Below, one piece after another: positions 1-9,371 of a stretch of DNA of 64,000 nt (position 1 is its first letter; each line of letters opens with the position of its first letter). Source of the stretch: Fodinibius salsisoli (GTDB lineage Bacteria > Bacteroidota > Rhodothermia > Balneolales > Balneolaceae). The stretch lies in the NCBI RefSeq assembly GCF_026229185.1, contig NZ_JAGGJA010000014.1, forward strand, positions 1 to 64,000, written 5' to 3'. The notes under the pieces were generated by a model, which saw only the letters and a list, made by a program, of their open reading frames with translations, did not search any database and had not been told where the DNA came from. Both the position numbers and the translations under genes were made by a program.

Positions 1-127
1 CGCCGCCGAAATGCTTCGCCATTACGGTCGTTATCGCCGCCGTCGTGGTCGTCTTTCCGTGGTCCACGTGGCCGATCGTTCCTATATTTACATGTGGCTT
101 GTCTCGCTGAAATGTCTCTTTTGCCAT
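1..127 (-). CDS. tuf: Elongation factor Tu, N-terminal fragment cut by the window edge
   Basis: Only the first 42 codons are present; the rest lies beyond base 1. The translated start carries the EF-Tu N-terminus, and the P-loop GHVDHGKT falls at residues 19-26, followed by the TTTTAAI run typical of EF-Tu. EF-Tu delivers aminoacyl-tRNA to the ribosome as a GTP complex. It follows fusA by 21 bp on the same strand, the standard rpsL-rpsG-fusA-tuf order, so it is very probably cotranscribed from the promoter upstream of rpsL. Identification is firm despite truncation because the G1 motif and its surroundings are diagnostic. Confidence 0.95.
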   Translation of the reverse strand, partial: MAKETFQRDKPHVNIGTIGHVDHGKTTTTAAITTVMAKHFGG

Positions 128-148
128 AATACTATTGGTTAATGATGT

Positions 149-2293
149 TTAAGCTCTGGATTCTACAATTTCCTTTTCTAAGTTCTCTGGGACAGCCGCA
201 TACTCCAAGAACTCCATAGAAGAAGTTGCACGTCCCTGTGTAATTGATCTCAGATCAGTTGTATATCCGAACATCTCGGACAGAGGCACTTTAGCCTTCA
301 CAACCGAACCTTGATTATTGTTATCCATCTTACCGATAAGGCCTCGTCGACCATTAAGGTCGCCAATCACATCACCCATATATTCCTCGGGAGTGATAAC
401 TTCAACATCCATAATCGGCTCGAGGATGGTTGGTTTTGCCTTCCTTGCTGAATTTCGGAAAGCAAGCTTAGCACAAAGCTCAAAGCTAAATGCATCCGAA
501 TCAACATCATGGTAAGAACCATCGTAGAGACGTACTCCTATATTCTGTGCAGGGTAGTCAGCCTGGATTCCACCACTCATAGCTTCTTTAAATCCTTTCT
601 CTACAGAAGGGATATATTCACGTGGTATATTACCACCTACAATTTCATTAACAAACTTAAAGCCTTCATCGACGGAGACATTATTATCCTCCTCGTCGTA
701 CTCTTCAAAGTCAGACAGTGGACCAATCTCAAATTCCATATCAGCAAACTTACCACGTCCACCAGACTGCTTTTTGTACGTTTCACGGTGAGCAATACTC
801 GAGGTAATAGTTTCTCGATAAGACACTTGAGGTGCACCAACATTAGCTTCTACCTTAAACTCACGCTTCAGTCGGTCCACAATAATTTCGAGGTGAAGCT
901 CACCCATACCGGCAATCGTAGTCTGACCGGTTTCTTCATCCGTCTTCACTTCAAATGTAGGATCTTCTTCCGCAAGCTTAATAAGTCCGGTCGTAAGCTT
1001 TTCAGCATCGGCCTTAGACTTGGGCTCAACAGCCAACTTAATTACTGGCTCTGGAAACGAAATCTCCTCTAAAAGAATAGGATTGTCGACATCACAGAAT
1101 GAATCACCGGTACGAACCTCCTTAACTCCTACAGCTGCTGCAATATCGCCAGCTCGTACCACATCAAGATCTTTTTTGTCGTTGGCGTGCATTTCCAGAA
1201 TTCGACCAACACGCTCCTTCTGACCTGTTGTTGCATTATATATGTAAGAACCTTTTTCAAGCTCCCCGGAATACACCCGGAAGAAGGTCAACTTACCTAC
1301 ATAAGGATCAGACATTATTTTGAAAGCAAGAGCAGAGAATGGCTCCTGAACACTGGGTTTACGCTCCAGCTTCTCATCATGATCTTCGGGATTCTTACCC
1401 TGGATTGCGGGAATATCGTAAGGACTTGGGAGGTACTTAATAACCTTGTCAAGAACCGTCTGGACACCTTTATTTTTGAGAGCAGAACCGCACATTACCA
1501 CAGTAATATCCCTACTCAAGGTAGCCTCACGGATAGCATCTTCAATTTCCTCTTCACTGATCTCCTCTTCCATGAGGTACTTTTCCATCAACTCATCGTT
1601 GTGATCAGCGATAGCTTCGAGCATAATCTTTCTATACTCTTCAGCCTTTTCCCTGAGATCATCCGGAATATCAACTTCATCATACTCCATTCCGAGCGTC
1701 TCATCATCCCAGATGATACCCTTCATACTGACAAGATCAACCACTCCCCGGAAATTTTCTTCAGAACCAATTGGAACCTGAATTGGAATAGCATTGGCAT
1801 TAAGCTTACTCTTCATTTCTTCAACAACGTTAAAGAAATCAGCCCCAACGCGGTCCATCTTATTCACAAACGCCATCCGAGGCACATTGTACTTATTGGC
1901 CTGCCGCCAAACAGTCTCGGACTGTGGCTGAACAGCTCCAACCGAATCAAAAACACCAATCATCCCATCCAATACACGCAAAGAACGCTCTACCTCAACA
2001 GTAAAGTCAACGTGACCAGGAGTATCAATTATATTAATTCGATGATCCTTCCAGATACAGTGCGTTGCAGCAGAAGTAATTGTAATACCACGCTCCTTCT
2101 CCTGATCCATCCAGTCCATCTGAGAAGCACCATCATGCGTTTCTCCAATACGATGCGTAATCCCCGTATAATAAAGGATACGCTCAGTCATCGTCGTCTT
2201 ACCAGCATCTACGTGTGCAGCAATACCAATATTCCGCGTCCGCTTTATCTGGTCTACAATTTTGGGATCTGTTTTTGTCTTCGTCTCAGCCAT
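149..2293 (-). CDS. fusA: Elongation factor G
   Basis: A 714-residue translational GTPase that drives tRNA-mRNA translocation and, with RRF, ribosome recycling. The G1 motif AHVDAGKT is at residues 26-33, the switch II motif DTPGH near 90-94, and NKMD for guanine specificity follows. The length is close to the usual EF-G size of about 700, and the tail includes the domain IV-V region ending in a typical EF-G C-terminus. It sits 27 bp downstream of rpsG and just upstream of tuf in the str operon. Paralogous EF-G2 copies exist in some bacteria, but the operon position argues for the main fusA gene. Long open frames on the opposite strand are a by-product of its codon usage. Confidence 0.98.
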   Translation of the reverse strand: MAETKTKTDPKIVDQIKRTRNIGIAAHVDAGKTTMTERILYYTGITHRIGETHDGASQMDWMDQEKERGITITSAATHCIWKDHRINIIDTPGHVDFTVEVERSLRVLDGMIGVFDSVGAVQPQSETVWRQANKYNVPRMAFVNKMDRVGADFFNVVEEMKSKLNANAIPIQVPIGSEENFRGVVDLVSMKGIIWDDETLGMEYDEVDIPDDLREKAEEYRKIMLEAIADHNDELMEKYLMEEEISEEEIEDAIREATLSRDITVVMCGSALKNKGVQTVLDKVIKYLPSPYDIPAIQGKNPEDHDEKLERKPSVQEPFSALAFKIMSDPYVGKLTFFRVYSGELEKGSYIYNATTGQKERVGRILEMHANDKKDLDVVRAGDIAAAVGVKEVRTGDSFCDVDNPILLEEISFPEPVIKLAVEPKSKADAEKLTTGLIKLAEEDPTFEVKTDEETGQTTIAGMGELHLEIIVDRLKREFKVEANVGAPQVSYRETITSSIAHRETYKKQSGGRGKFADMEFEIGPLSDFEEYDEEDNNVSVDEGFKFVNEIVGGNIPREYIPSVEKGFKEAMSGGIQADYPAQNIGVRLYDGSYHDVDSDAFSFELCAKLAFRNSARKAKPTILEPIMDVEVITPEEYMGDVIGDLNGRRGLIGKMDNNNQGSVVKAKVPLSEMFGYTTDLRSITQGRATSSMEFLEYAAVPENLEKEIVESRA

Positions 2294-2320
2294 TACTATA
2301 AGTTATCTCTATAAAATCGT

Positions 2321-2788
2321 TTAGAATCTAAAGTGGGCAAATGCCTTATTTGCTTCCGCCATGCGATGCACTTCGTCTTTCTTACGAATTGCACCACCTT
2401 CATTATTAGACGCATCCAAAAGCTCGCGAGACAATCGTCGAGCCATTGACTTATCATTCCGGCCAGAAGAAGCACTAATAATCCAACGCATTCCTAAAGC
2501 CGTACCACGATCCGGTCGCACCTCAACAGGCACCTGATAGGTAGAACCACCTACTCGTCTGGACCGCACCTCTACAACAGGTGATACATTACTCAGGGCA
2601 TTCTTAAATACTTCCATACCCTCTTCACCTGTCTGCTCTTCAATAATTTCAAAAGCCTGATAAAGAATCTTACGAGCTACATTCTTCTTACCGTCCTTCA
2701 TCAGATTGTTTACGAAGCGCGTAATCAGCTTATCCCCAAATACCGGATCAGGCTGTACATCACGCTTATCTGCTGTCTTTCTTCTCAT
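2321..2788 (-). CDS. rpsG: 30S ribosomal protein S7
   Basis: A 155-residue protein beginning [19 protein letters not shown], the canonical S7 N-terminus, and ending in the expected HFRF tail. S7 binds the 3' major domain of 16S rRNA, nucleates assembly of the 30S head and contacts E-site tRNA. It also acts as the translational repressor of the str operon in E. coli; whether that holds here cannot be seen. It lies 32 bp after rpsL and 27 bp before fusA. Length and order match the family. Confidence 0.98.
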   Translation of the reverse strand: MRRKTADKRDVQPDPVFGDKLITRFVNNLMKDGKKNVARKILYQAFEIIEEQTGEEGMEVFKNALSNVSPVVEVRSRRVGGSTYQVPVEVRPDRGTALGMRWIISASSGRNDKSMARRLSRELLDASNNEGGAIRKKDEVHRMAEANKAFAHFRF

Positions 2789-2820
2789 TTTCTTAGGGTT
2801 TAATTCCTACTCAACAATTA

Positions 2821-3192
2821 TTAATTAGGCTTCTTTGTACCATAAAGACTTCGACCCTGCCTACGATCCTCAACACCAGCAGTATCGAGCGTTCCACGCA
2901 CGATATGGTAACGAACACCAGGCAAATCTTTTACACGGCCACCGCGAACAAGCACGATACTATGCTCCTGTAGGTTATGACCCTCACCAGGAATATAGGC
3001 TGTCACTTCATAGCCGTTAGTTAAACGTACACGAGCTACCTTACGCAAAGCCGAATTTGGCTTTTTAGGCGTAGTAGTGTAAACTCGAACACAGACCCCG
3101 CGCTTTTGCGGGCAATTTTCTAAGGCAGGAGCAGTTGTCTTACTCGTCTTTGTCTTCCTGCCCTTACGTATAAGTTGTTGTATAGTAGGCAC
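2821..3192 (-). CDS. rpsL: 30S ribosomal protein S12
   Basis: A 123-residue S12, the first gene of the str operon. The two streptomycin-relevant segments are visible and wild type: KKPNSALRK and KDLPGVRYH, both keeping the lysines whose substitution confers resistance. S12 sits at the decoding centre and monitors codon-anticodon pairing. Upstream is a 196-bp divergent intergenic region shared with recG, which must hold the operon promoter. No internal oddity was seen. Confidence 0.98.
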   Translation of the reverse strand: MPTIQQLIRKGRKTKTSKTTAPALENCPQKRGVCVRVYTTTPKKPNSALRKVARVRLTNGYEVTAYIPGEGHNLQEHSIVLVRGGRVKDLPGVRYHIVRGTLDTAGVEDRRQGRSLYGTKKPN

Positions 3193-3238
3193 TATTTTAA
3201 ACGCTTAATTGATTTTTCGGTCAAACAAGAGTTGCCAA

Positions 3239-3254
3239 TGATAAGGAATTATCA
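3239..3254. promoter_or_regulatory. Small inverted repeat upstream of rpsL
   Basis: TGATAA and TTATCA arms of 6 bp flank a 4-bp GGAA centre, 47-62 bp upstream of the rpsL start in the rpsL/recG divergent region. It could be an operator or a weak hairpin in the str operon leader. There is no family match, and short AT-rich dyads arise by chance. Confidence 0.2.
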
Positions 3255-3388
3255 ACCAATAACGCAAGTATTAAATCCATATTTCTTTTCTTTTTTTGTT
3301 TAAAGATTTATTTCTTTACTCAAAGGCCCAAAATTCGGTTAAAATGGGCTCAATAAGTAGTATATAATAATATATCAGTATATCTATT

Positions 3389-5458
3389 TTGAAATTAATT
3401 GACCTTCCAAATCTAAGTACCAAGCGGATAAAGGCACTCTCTGAGAGTGGAATCAATAGTATTCTGGATCTGCTTAATTTCTTTCCCCGGCGCTATTTGG
3501 ATCGAAGTACGGTTCTGTCTATACGCGATGTAAAAGGCCAGGGCGAAGAAGTGACAGTTGTAGGGCGTGTAAAAAAAATACTGCAGCAGGGATACGGCCG
3601 AAAAAAAAGACTGGAAGTCATCATCCAGGATGATACGGCATCACTAAAGGGAGTTTGGTTTAAAGGGGGCCACTATATAAAGAAACAGTTTTCGGAAGGT
3701 CAAATGGTGGCTTTCTTCGGGACAGCCAAAAAATACGGGCGCTATATTTCGATTGCTCATCCGGAGGTTAATAAAATTGGCGACCAATCAGATATTGCTG
3801 ACTTTAGCCGCATCGTCCCTATATATCCGGGGAATAAAGCCCTTTCTAAAACTCATACTACAAGCAAACTGATTCATCGCTGGCAAAAAATAGTCTTAAA
3901 GCATGAGAAGCCTCCGGAGTTCTTACCAGACACAGTGCGGAAGGATTATGATCTGCCGCTCCGTCATAAGGCCTACCGCATGATTCACCTTCCGGAGTCT
4001 GATTCAGAGTACAAAAAGGCGTTTCAGCGGTTCAAGTTTGAAGAACTTTTCCTTTTCGAACTTAGTGTCGCCAAGACCAAAAATTCGATTATTGAAAAGC
4101 ACCAAGGGCCTCTTTTCGAAGATTTAGGCAACTATACCCAACGTTTTTTTAACCAACACCTTCCCTTTGAACTCACAGACGGACAAAAATCATCTCTTTC
4201 AGATATTAAAAAAGACGTACGTTCTGGAAAACAGATGAACCGTCTCATTCAGGGCGATGTGGGTTCCGGAAAAACAATTGTTGCCATCGGAGCTGTTTTG
4301 ATGGCTCTGGATAACGGATTCCAAGCCGCCTTCATGGCGCCTACTGAGATATTAGCCGAGCAACATTACCATACCCTGTCGACCTTCCTTGAACCACTGG
4401 ATATTAACATCCGGTTGTTAGTAGGTAATCAAAAAAACAGCCTGCGGACGGACATCCTCACCGATATTGCGGGTGGTAATGCTCAGGTCGTTGTGGGTAC
4501 CCATGCCGTCATCCAGGATGAGGTGACTTTTAACAAGCTGGGATTAGCTGTGATCGACGAACAGCACCGATTTGGGGTAAAACAGCGTGCTGAAATTCTT
4601 CAGAAAGGCTCGCATCCACACGTTTTAGTCATGTCAGCCACGCCCATTCCCCGGTCACTGGCCATGACAATCTACAGCGACCTGGATATCTCCGTTATCA
4701 AGGGGTTGCCCGGGGGACGAAAACCGGTAAAAACGGCGGTTCGTCCACAGAAAAAGCACGATGAAATCTATAATTTTGTCGAGCAAGAACTTGAGGATGG
4801 AGGTCAAGCCTATGTCGTCTATCCGCTGGTAGAAGAATCAGAAAAGGTAGACCTTAAGGATGCCACAGCCGGATATAAAAAACTCAAGAAACGATTTTCC
4901 GGTTATAATGTCGGCCTGCTTCATGGACAGATGTCATCTGAAGATAAGGAAGCTGTAATGCAACAGTTTATAGCGAATGAAATACAGGTATTGGTTTCTA
5001 CCACGGTCATTGAGGTTGGTGTAGATGTGCCCAATGCCAGTATTATGATTGTGGAGCATGCTGAACGGTTCGGACTTTCTCAGCTTCATCAGCTGCGGGG
5101 TCGCATTGGACGTGGCCAGCGACAGAGCTACTGCGTTCTGATCCATGGCCAAAAAGTGAGTAAGGAAGGCCGCTTCAGGCTAAAAAAGATGGTTCAAACC
5201 AATGATGGCTTTGAAATTGCCGAGGCCGACTTAGAATTGCGTGGTCCTGGTGATTTTCTGGGCACTAAACAGAGTGGCCTGCCAGAGTTTAAAGTAGCTG
5301 ATATTATCGAAGACCAGTGGATTCTGGAGCAAGCTAAAACCGAAGCCTGGAGACTGATCAATAGTGACCCCGATTTGCAAAATAATGAGAACCAAGAGTT
5401 GAGGGAAGTTTTCATTCCTTACTATAAAGAGAAAAGTCGCTTTTACGGAATGGGATGA
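3389..5458 (+). CDS. recG: ATP-dependent DNA helicase RecG
   Basis: A 689-residue superfamily 2 helicase that reverses stalled forks and branch-migrates Holliday junctions. The N-terminal wedge (OB-fold) domain occupies about residues 60-150. Walker A GDVGSGKT is near 289, the DEQH box at 390-393, motif III SATPIPRSLA near 415, and the motif VI region QLRGRIGRG near 570. The chosen start is TTG, because the first codons match the RecG N-terminal segment and no better ATG is upstream. It is divergent from the ribosomal operon and followed by about 200 bp without a gene. Length and motif order are normal for RecG. Confidence 0.97.
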   Translation: MKLIDLPNLSTKRIKALSESGINSILDLLNFFPRRYLDRSTVLSIRDVKGQGEEVTVVGRVKKILQQGYGRKKRLEVIIQDDTASLKGVWFKGGHYIKKQFSEGQMVAFFGTAKKYGRYISIAHPEVNKIGDQSDIADFSRIVPIYPGNKALSKTHTTSKLIHRWQKIVLKHEKPPEFLPDTVRKDYDLPLRHKAYRMIHLPESDSEYKKAFQRFKFEELFLFELSVAKTKNSIIEKHQGPLFEDLGNYTQRFFNQHLPFELTDGQKSSLSDIKKDVRSGKQMNRLIQGDVGSGKTIVAIGAVLMALDNGFQAAFMAPTEILAEQHYHTLSTFLEPLDINIRLLVGNQKNSLRTDILTDIAGGNAQVVVGTHAVIQDEVTFNKLGLAVIDEQHRFGVKQRAEILQKGSHPHVLVMSATPIPRSLAMTIYSDLDISVIKGLPGGRKPVKTAVRPQKKHDEIYNFVEQELEDGGQAYVVYPLVEESEKVDLKDATAGYKKLKKRFSGYNVGLLHGQMSSEDKEAVMQQFIANEIQVLVSTTVIEVGVDVPNASIMIVEHAERFGLSQLHQLRGRIGRGQRQSYCVLIHGQKVSKEGRFRLKKMVQTNDGFEIAEADLELRGPGDFLGTKQSGLPEFKVADIIEDQWILEQAKTEAWRLINSDPDLQNNENQELREVFIPYYKEKSRFYGMG

Positions 5459-5657
5459 TTAAGAATTAATGAGTTGCACAAGTTTCCTAAAATAACTGCT
5501 TCTTCTAAAAAGTTTCATTCGTCACGCCATCAAGATTAAAGTGGCTTCAAATCACTGTGGCGTTCTCATCCTGCTATGCAACCAACTCAATATTAGAAGA
5601 ATATAATAGCTAAATAGTGTTATTCTTCAGAGTTTGAAAACGTCTACAAGTATTTAG

Positions 5658-6665
5658 TTGCATCAACTAAGAGGGAGTGTGAATAGTTTAAGCGATATAG
5701 GATACGTATTCATTTCAAAAAAAGTTCTGGCTTTAATCGTAGTATTCATAGTCTTTCAGCCCATTTACCTGATGGCCCAATCGTTGCTTTTGACTCCTGT
5801 CCAAAAGAAAGGTTGGTTTAACCATAGTTCTGAGTACTCTTCAAACCTTCCCCTTCATGCTACTTCATATCAGCAGCCCGCCCAAAATCGAGAACTGATC
5901 AATTGGCCCACTTTTGTAGCTACCTCAACCATGATAACCGGTATATATACCGGTCTATTTATCTATGAACAGAACCACCGATGGAACGTCCCCAAGGTCC
6001 CCTTTCACTTCAGCAGCGGTTTAAATGCTAAAGGTTTTGATAAATTTGGCCATTTTTATGCAACCAAGTCACAAGCAGAACTGATTTCTAATCTCTATAC
6101 ATTTTCAAACATACGCTCGGGCCGGTCTAACTTGCTGGGAGCCGGTATTGCCCTGACCGTACAGTCACTGATTGAAATAAAAGATGGTAAAGTCTCGGAT
6201 GTAGGATTTGATGTCTATGACCAGATATCGAACCTAATGGGGATTGCCTGGTTTTATGGGAGAGAAAATAGTGCCTTCCTAAAACGATTTAATTTCCGTT
6301 GGTTTTATCATCCCTCAAAAGATAAGCAATTGCTGCCAAAGGGATCGCTAACACGCTTCATAGAAGATTATAACGGACACAGTTACTGGCTAACCACACA
6401 AGTAGGTGATTTTATTCCCTATTGGCCCCGATTTATTGTACCTGCTGCAGGAATCACACTGAACAACTGGTCGTATGAACAAAATCAGTCGGGCTACTAT
6501 TCGTACCACCTAAGTTTTAACCTTGATTTTACTCATATTATACCTCAGCACAGCTCTTGGGGCAAAATAAGCGCTGATCTGCTGAACAGTTTCTACGTCC
6601 CTGCTCCCGCAATTGAAGTTTATCCGGATTTTGGCTTTGAACTGCTTTTTTCGATTGACCTTTAA
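5658..6665 (+). CDS. DUF2279-family exported protein
   Basis: A 335-residue protein with an N-terminal hydrophobic stretch (about residues 20-40, ending in MAQ) that looks like a signal peptide. The middle carries the pattern of DUF2279 (YfiM-like) proteins: FDKFGHFYATKSQAEL, then a helical segment with IEIKDGKVSDVGFD and DQISNLMG. The C-terminal third is rich in alternating aromatic and polar residues, which could be beta-strands of an outer-membrane-associated part. Function is unknown. The TTG start is uncertain; a GTG seven codons later sits directly after a purine-rich AGAGGGAG and may be the real one. It converges with the DUF4112 gene, leaving 19 bp. Confidence 0.65.
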   Translation: MHQLRGSVNSLSDIGYVFISKKVLALIVVFIVFQPIYLMAQSLLLTPVQKKGWFNHSSEYSSNLPLHATSYQQPAQNRELINWPTFVATSTMITGIYTGLFIYEQNHRWNVPKVPFHFSSGLNAKGFDKFGHFYATKSQAELISNLYTFSNIRSGRSNLLGAGIALTVQSLIEIKDGKVSDVGFDVYDQISNLMGIAWFYGRENSAFLKRFNFRWFYHPSKDKQLLPKGSLTRFIEDYNGHSYWLTTQVGDFIPYWPRFIVPAAGITLNNWSYEQNQSGYYSYHLSFNLDFTHIIPQHSSWGKISADLLNSFYVPAPAIEVYPDFGFELLFSIDL

Positions 6666-6684
6666 CAGATATTTGACCTTTCGT

Positions 6685-7149
6685 TTAGAAAAGAGCCTCA
6701 AAAAGACTCGCAATAAGCCAGCCAATGAGCAGTAAGAGTCCTATAATAAGTAGGATAAGTACGGCAGCAATGCTCCACAACATCCAGCGGCTGTGCTGCT
6801 CTGCTGATTGGGCATCGTTTTGATATTCTTCCAGCAGTTCGGCATTGCGGAGGTTCGCCTTCCAGCTTACGTCAAAGAGATCACCCAGCAGCGGTATGGA
6901 CCCAATAACAATATCCAGCAGCACATTAAATCCCATCCGGAGCAGTACGGATGGTGGCAAATCTGCTCGCACGCCCAAAAGGATGAAGTAACTGGAAATC
7001 ATACCGGCCAGCCAATCACCGGCCCCGGGTATCAGACTAATGATGGGATCTAATCCAAACCGAATATTGGTACCCGGAATGGTAAAGCGGCTATCAAGCC
7101 ATTCGGCCAGCCTTGTTACGTTTTGCGTATTATGATCATTATCCATCAT
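6685..7149 (-). CDS. DUF4112-family small membrane protein
   Basis: A 154-residue protein whose residues 12-108 fit DUF4112: LDSRFTIPGTNIRFGLDPIIS, then LIPGAGDWLAG, then SIPLLGDLFDVSWKANLRN. Two hydrophobic segments lie within the domain and a third strongly hydrophobic helix at about 125-148 anchors the C-terminus. No biochemical role is known for the family, which is widespread in bacteria and archaea. It lies tail to tail with the DUF2279 gene. Its promoter must be in the interval that also contains the 139-bp repeat at 7236-7374. Confidence 0.75.
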   Translation of the reverse strand: MMDNDHNTQNVTRLAEWLDSRFTIPGTNIRFGLDPIISLIPGAGDWLAGMISSYFILLGVRADLPPSVLLRMGFNVLLDIVIGSIPLLGDLFDVSWKANLRNAELLEEYQNDAQSAEQHSRWMLWSIAAVLILLIIGLLLLIGWLIASLFEALF

Positions 7150-7235
7150 TAAAAAATTTAAAATCCGTATTTCTTATGTAACACTACTATTTAAAAAACG
7201 ATATACTTAGTTACTCTACAAGAATCAAAATATTA

Positions 7236-7374
7236 TTAAAGGAGGCTTTACAAAACCTGACTTCTCATCCTAAATTTAGTTCAGGATCTCCTTTCAGAGG
7301 CTACCAAAGCTATCTGATATTCTGAAATGAGTTCAGAATGACAAGATGTGATGGTTTTGCGAATCCTCCTTTAA
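7236..7374. repeat. MITE-like intergenic element with about 22-bp terminal inverted repeats
   Basis: The left end at 7236-7257 begins TTAAAGGAGG and ends CAAAACC; the right end at 7353-7374 is its reverse complement with three mismatches. Inside are two hairpins. One at 7267-7287 is ATCCT/AGGAT with a TTTAGTTC-type centre. The other at 7319-7339 has an 8-bp ATTCTGAA/TTCAGAAT stem and a 5-nt loop. The internal text resembles the widespread CATCCTGAACT...TTCAGGAT intergenic repeat seen in many bacterial genomes. It has no coding capacity. It sits 26 bp upstream of the M61 peptidase start, so it may carry or disrupt regulatory signals. Confidence 0.6.
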
Positions 7375-7399
7375 AACGTTAACCAACAAAAAATTGCAT

Positions 7400-9295
7400 A
7401 TGCGAAGACTTCTTTATCTTTTTGTAGTATTAGCAATGGTTGCCGGTTGTTCTCCCAAAATGGGCGACACCATTGAAAATAATAATCAAGAACCCGCTGC
7501 TGACCAAAAGCCTATTGCCTCCTCCATCGATCTTACCGAGGTCAATAATGATCGTGTCTGGGTACAAATTGATCCCGGAAGTTTTGATGCCGACAGCGTC
7601 ATCTTTCGCCTGCCCCGGGTTGTACAGGGTACCTACTCTGTTAGTGATTTCGGAAGTTTTACCGACAGCCTGGTGGCCTATAATTATGAGGGACAACCCA
7701 TCACTGCAACCAAGGATGGGCAAAATACGTGGATCATCCCCAATGCCAGCAAACTTGACAAGCTGGGGTACTATGTAAACGATACTTTTGATATTGAGAA
7801 CAGTGATAAAGCGACTCCCTTTTCTCCATCAGGTACGAATATCAAGGAAGATAACTTTGTGCTAAACCTGCATGGCTTTGTGGGGTATTTTGAAAACCTG
7901 CAAAATCACGAATACCAACTGGATATTACCGCTCCCGCAGAGTTTACACACACATCAGCACTGCCTGTCGTTAAAACCAGCTACAACAGCGACAGCACGG
8001 AAGCGACCAATACCTATGTCGCAGATCGCTATTTCCAGATTACGGACAACCCCATGATGTATGGCAACCTTGATGTGGCTGAATTCATGGTAGATGATAT
8101 GCAGATTGTGCTCAGCGTATACTCTCCCAATGGAAATCATTCGGCATCGGCTATCCAAAAGACAATCAAAAGTATGATGGATGCCCAAAAGGATTACCTG
8201 GGTACCCTTGAAACGACCGACCGTTACGACATCTATTTGTACCTGGCTCCACGTAGTGAAACAGCTCCCACGGGCTTTGGTGCGCTCGAGCATCACACCT
8301 CAACAGTGGTTGTGCTGCCCGAAGCGATGCCCGCCCCAAGGCTTAACCAGACCATGACGGATGTCGTCTCCCATGAGTTTTTCCACATTGTAACTCCACT
8401 GAACGTACATTCCGAGGATGTTCACTATTTTGACTACAATGCCCCGACCTTCTCAAAGCACTTGTGGATGTATGAAGGGGTTACGGAATATTTTGCCAGT
8501 CACTTTCAGGTTTATGAGGGGCTGCAATCCAAGCAGGAGTTTTATGACAAGATGAACGGTAAAATTGAGTCTTCGCTTGGGATGAATGACGCTATGAGCT
8601 TTACCAAGATGAGCGAAAATATCCTGGAAGAGCCGTATGCATCCAACTACTACAATGTATATCAGAAAGGGGCACTTATCGGCATGTGTATCGATATACT
8701 GATGAGGGAAGAAAGCAACGGCAAGCGTAGCATGATGTCGCTGATGACCGAGCTCTCTCAAAAATATGGTACGGACAAACCCTTTACGGATGATAAGCTG
8801 ATCAACGAGATCACAGCGATGACCTATCCATCAGTGGGCGATTTCTTGCAAACGCATGTAGTTGGTAACACACCCATTGATTATAACGACTTCTTTACCA
8901 AGGTTGGACTTGAGCGAGTCAAAGGATCAACACAGACGACCCTTTTCTTAAATGGACAAACGGCATTTATCAAAGCAAATCAGGAAGAAGAAACCATAGA
9001 ATTCCGTGATATAGAGCTCAATAGTTCGCTTAAAAAACTCGGTGTGCAGAGCGGAGATATTATCAAGTCCGTAAATGGGACAGAATACAGTCTCCAAAAC
9101 ATCCGTCAGCTTATTCCGAAATCTATGAATTGGACCTCTGATACCGATATTGAAATGGTTGTCATCCGGGGAGATCAAGAAGTTACTTTGTCTGGAAGAG
9201 TAGGAACACCTATGGTTGAAGCGTTTAACCTTATAGAAATTGAAGAAGCAAGTAAAGAGCAACTCAAGCTCCGTAAGCAATGGCTCGGCCAATAA
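7400..9295 (+). CDS. M61-family metallopeptidase lipoprotein with PDZ domain
   Basis: About 631 residues. The N-terminus RRLLYLFVVLAMVAGCS is a lipoprotein signal with lipobox VAGC. The zinc-binding HEFFH motif is at about residues 325-329, inside SHEFFHIVTPLN, followed by LWMYEGVTEYFA, the region supplying the third ligand in M61 (glycyl aminopeptidase-like) enzymes. The C-terminal roughly 110 residues look like a PDZ domain (LGVQSGDIIKSVNGTEY). M61 members are aminopeptidases or endopeptidases with bent-thermolysin folds; here it probably acts in the periplasm or at the outer membrane. I start at the ATG at 7400; an in-frame TTG two codons earlier would add only two residues. It is followed by a strong bidirectional terminator. 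Confidence 0.88.
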   Translation: MRRLLYLFVVLAMVAGCSPKMGDTIENNNQEPAADQKPIASSIDLTEVNNDRVWVQIDPGSFDADSVIFRLPRVVQGTYSVSDFGSFTDSLVAYNYEGQPITATKDGQNTWIIPNASKLDKLGYYVNDTFDIENSDKATPFSPSGTNIKEDNFVLNLHGFVGYFENLQNHEYQLDITAPAEFTHTSALPVVKTSYNSDSTEATNTYVADRYFQITDNPMMYGNLDVAEFMVDDMQIVLSVYSPNGNHSASAIQKTIKSMMDAQKDYLGTLETTDRYDIYLYLAPRSETAPTGFGALEHHTSTVVVLPEAMPAPRLNQTMTDVVSHEFFHIVTPLNVHSEDVHYFDYNAPTFSKHLWMYEGVTEYFASHFQVYEGLQSKQEFYDKMNGKIESSLGMNDAMSFTKMSENILEEPYASNYYNVYQKGALIGMCIDILMREESNGKRSMMSLMTELSQKYGTDKPFTDDKLINEITAMTYPSVGDFLQTHVVGNTPIDYNDFFTKVGLERVKGSTQTTLFLNGQTAFIKANQEEETIEFRDIELNSSLKKLGVQSGDIIKSVNGTEYSLQNIRQLIPKSMNWTSDTDIEMVVIRGDQEVTLSGRVGTPMVEAFNLIEIEEASKEQLKLRKQWLGQ

Positions 9296-9313
9296 TTTTT
9301 TAAAAGCCAAACA

Positions 9314-9343
9314 AAAAGCCCTTCCTCACAGAAGGGCTTTTTT
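9314..9343. terminator. Bidirectional Rho-independent terminator between the M61 gene and typA
   Basis: Perfect arms AAAAGCCCTTC and GAAGGGCTTTT enclose a 6-nt loop, with an A-run before and a T-run after. It can therefore end transcription from both convergent genes. Confidence 0.9.
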
Positions 9344-9371
9344 ATTTTCAAGAACTTGTCTGTTGTTCTGT

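Noticed and set aside
1187-2314. 375-residue plus-strand open frame opposite fusA
   Set aside because: It lies wholly antisense to EF-G, has no family match in its text, and long antisense frames are expected from the biased codons of a highly expressed gene.
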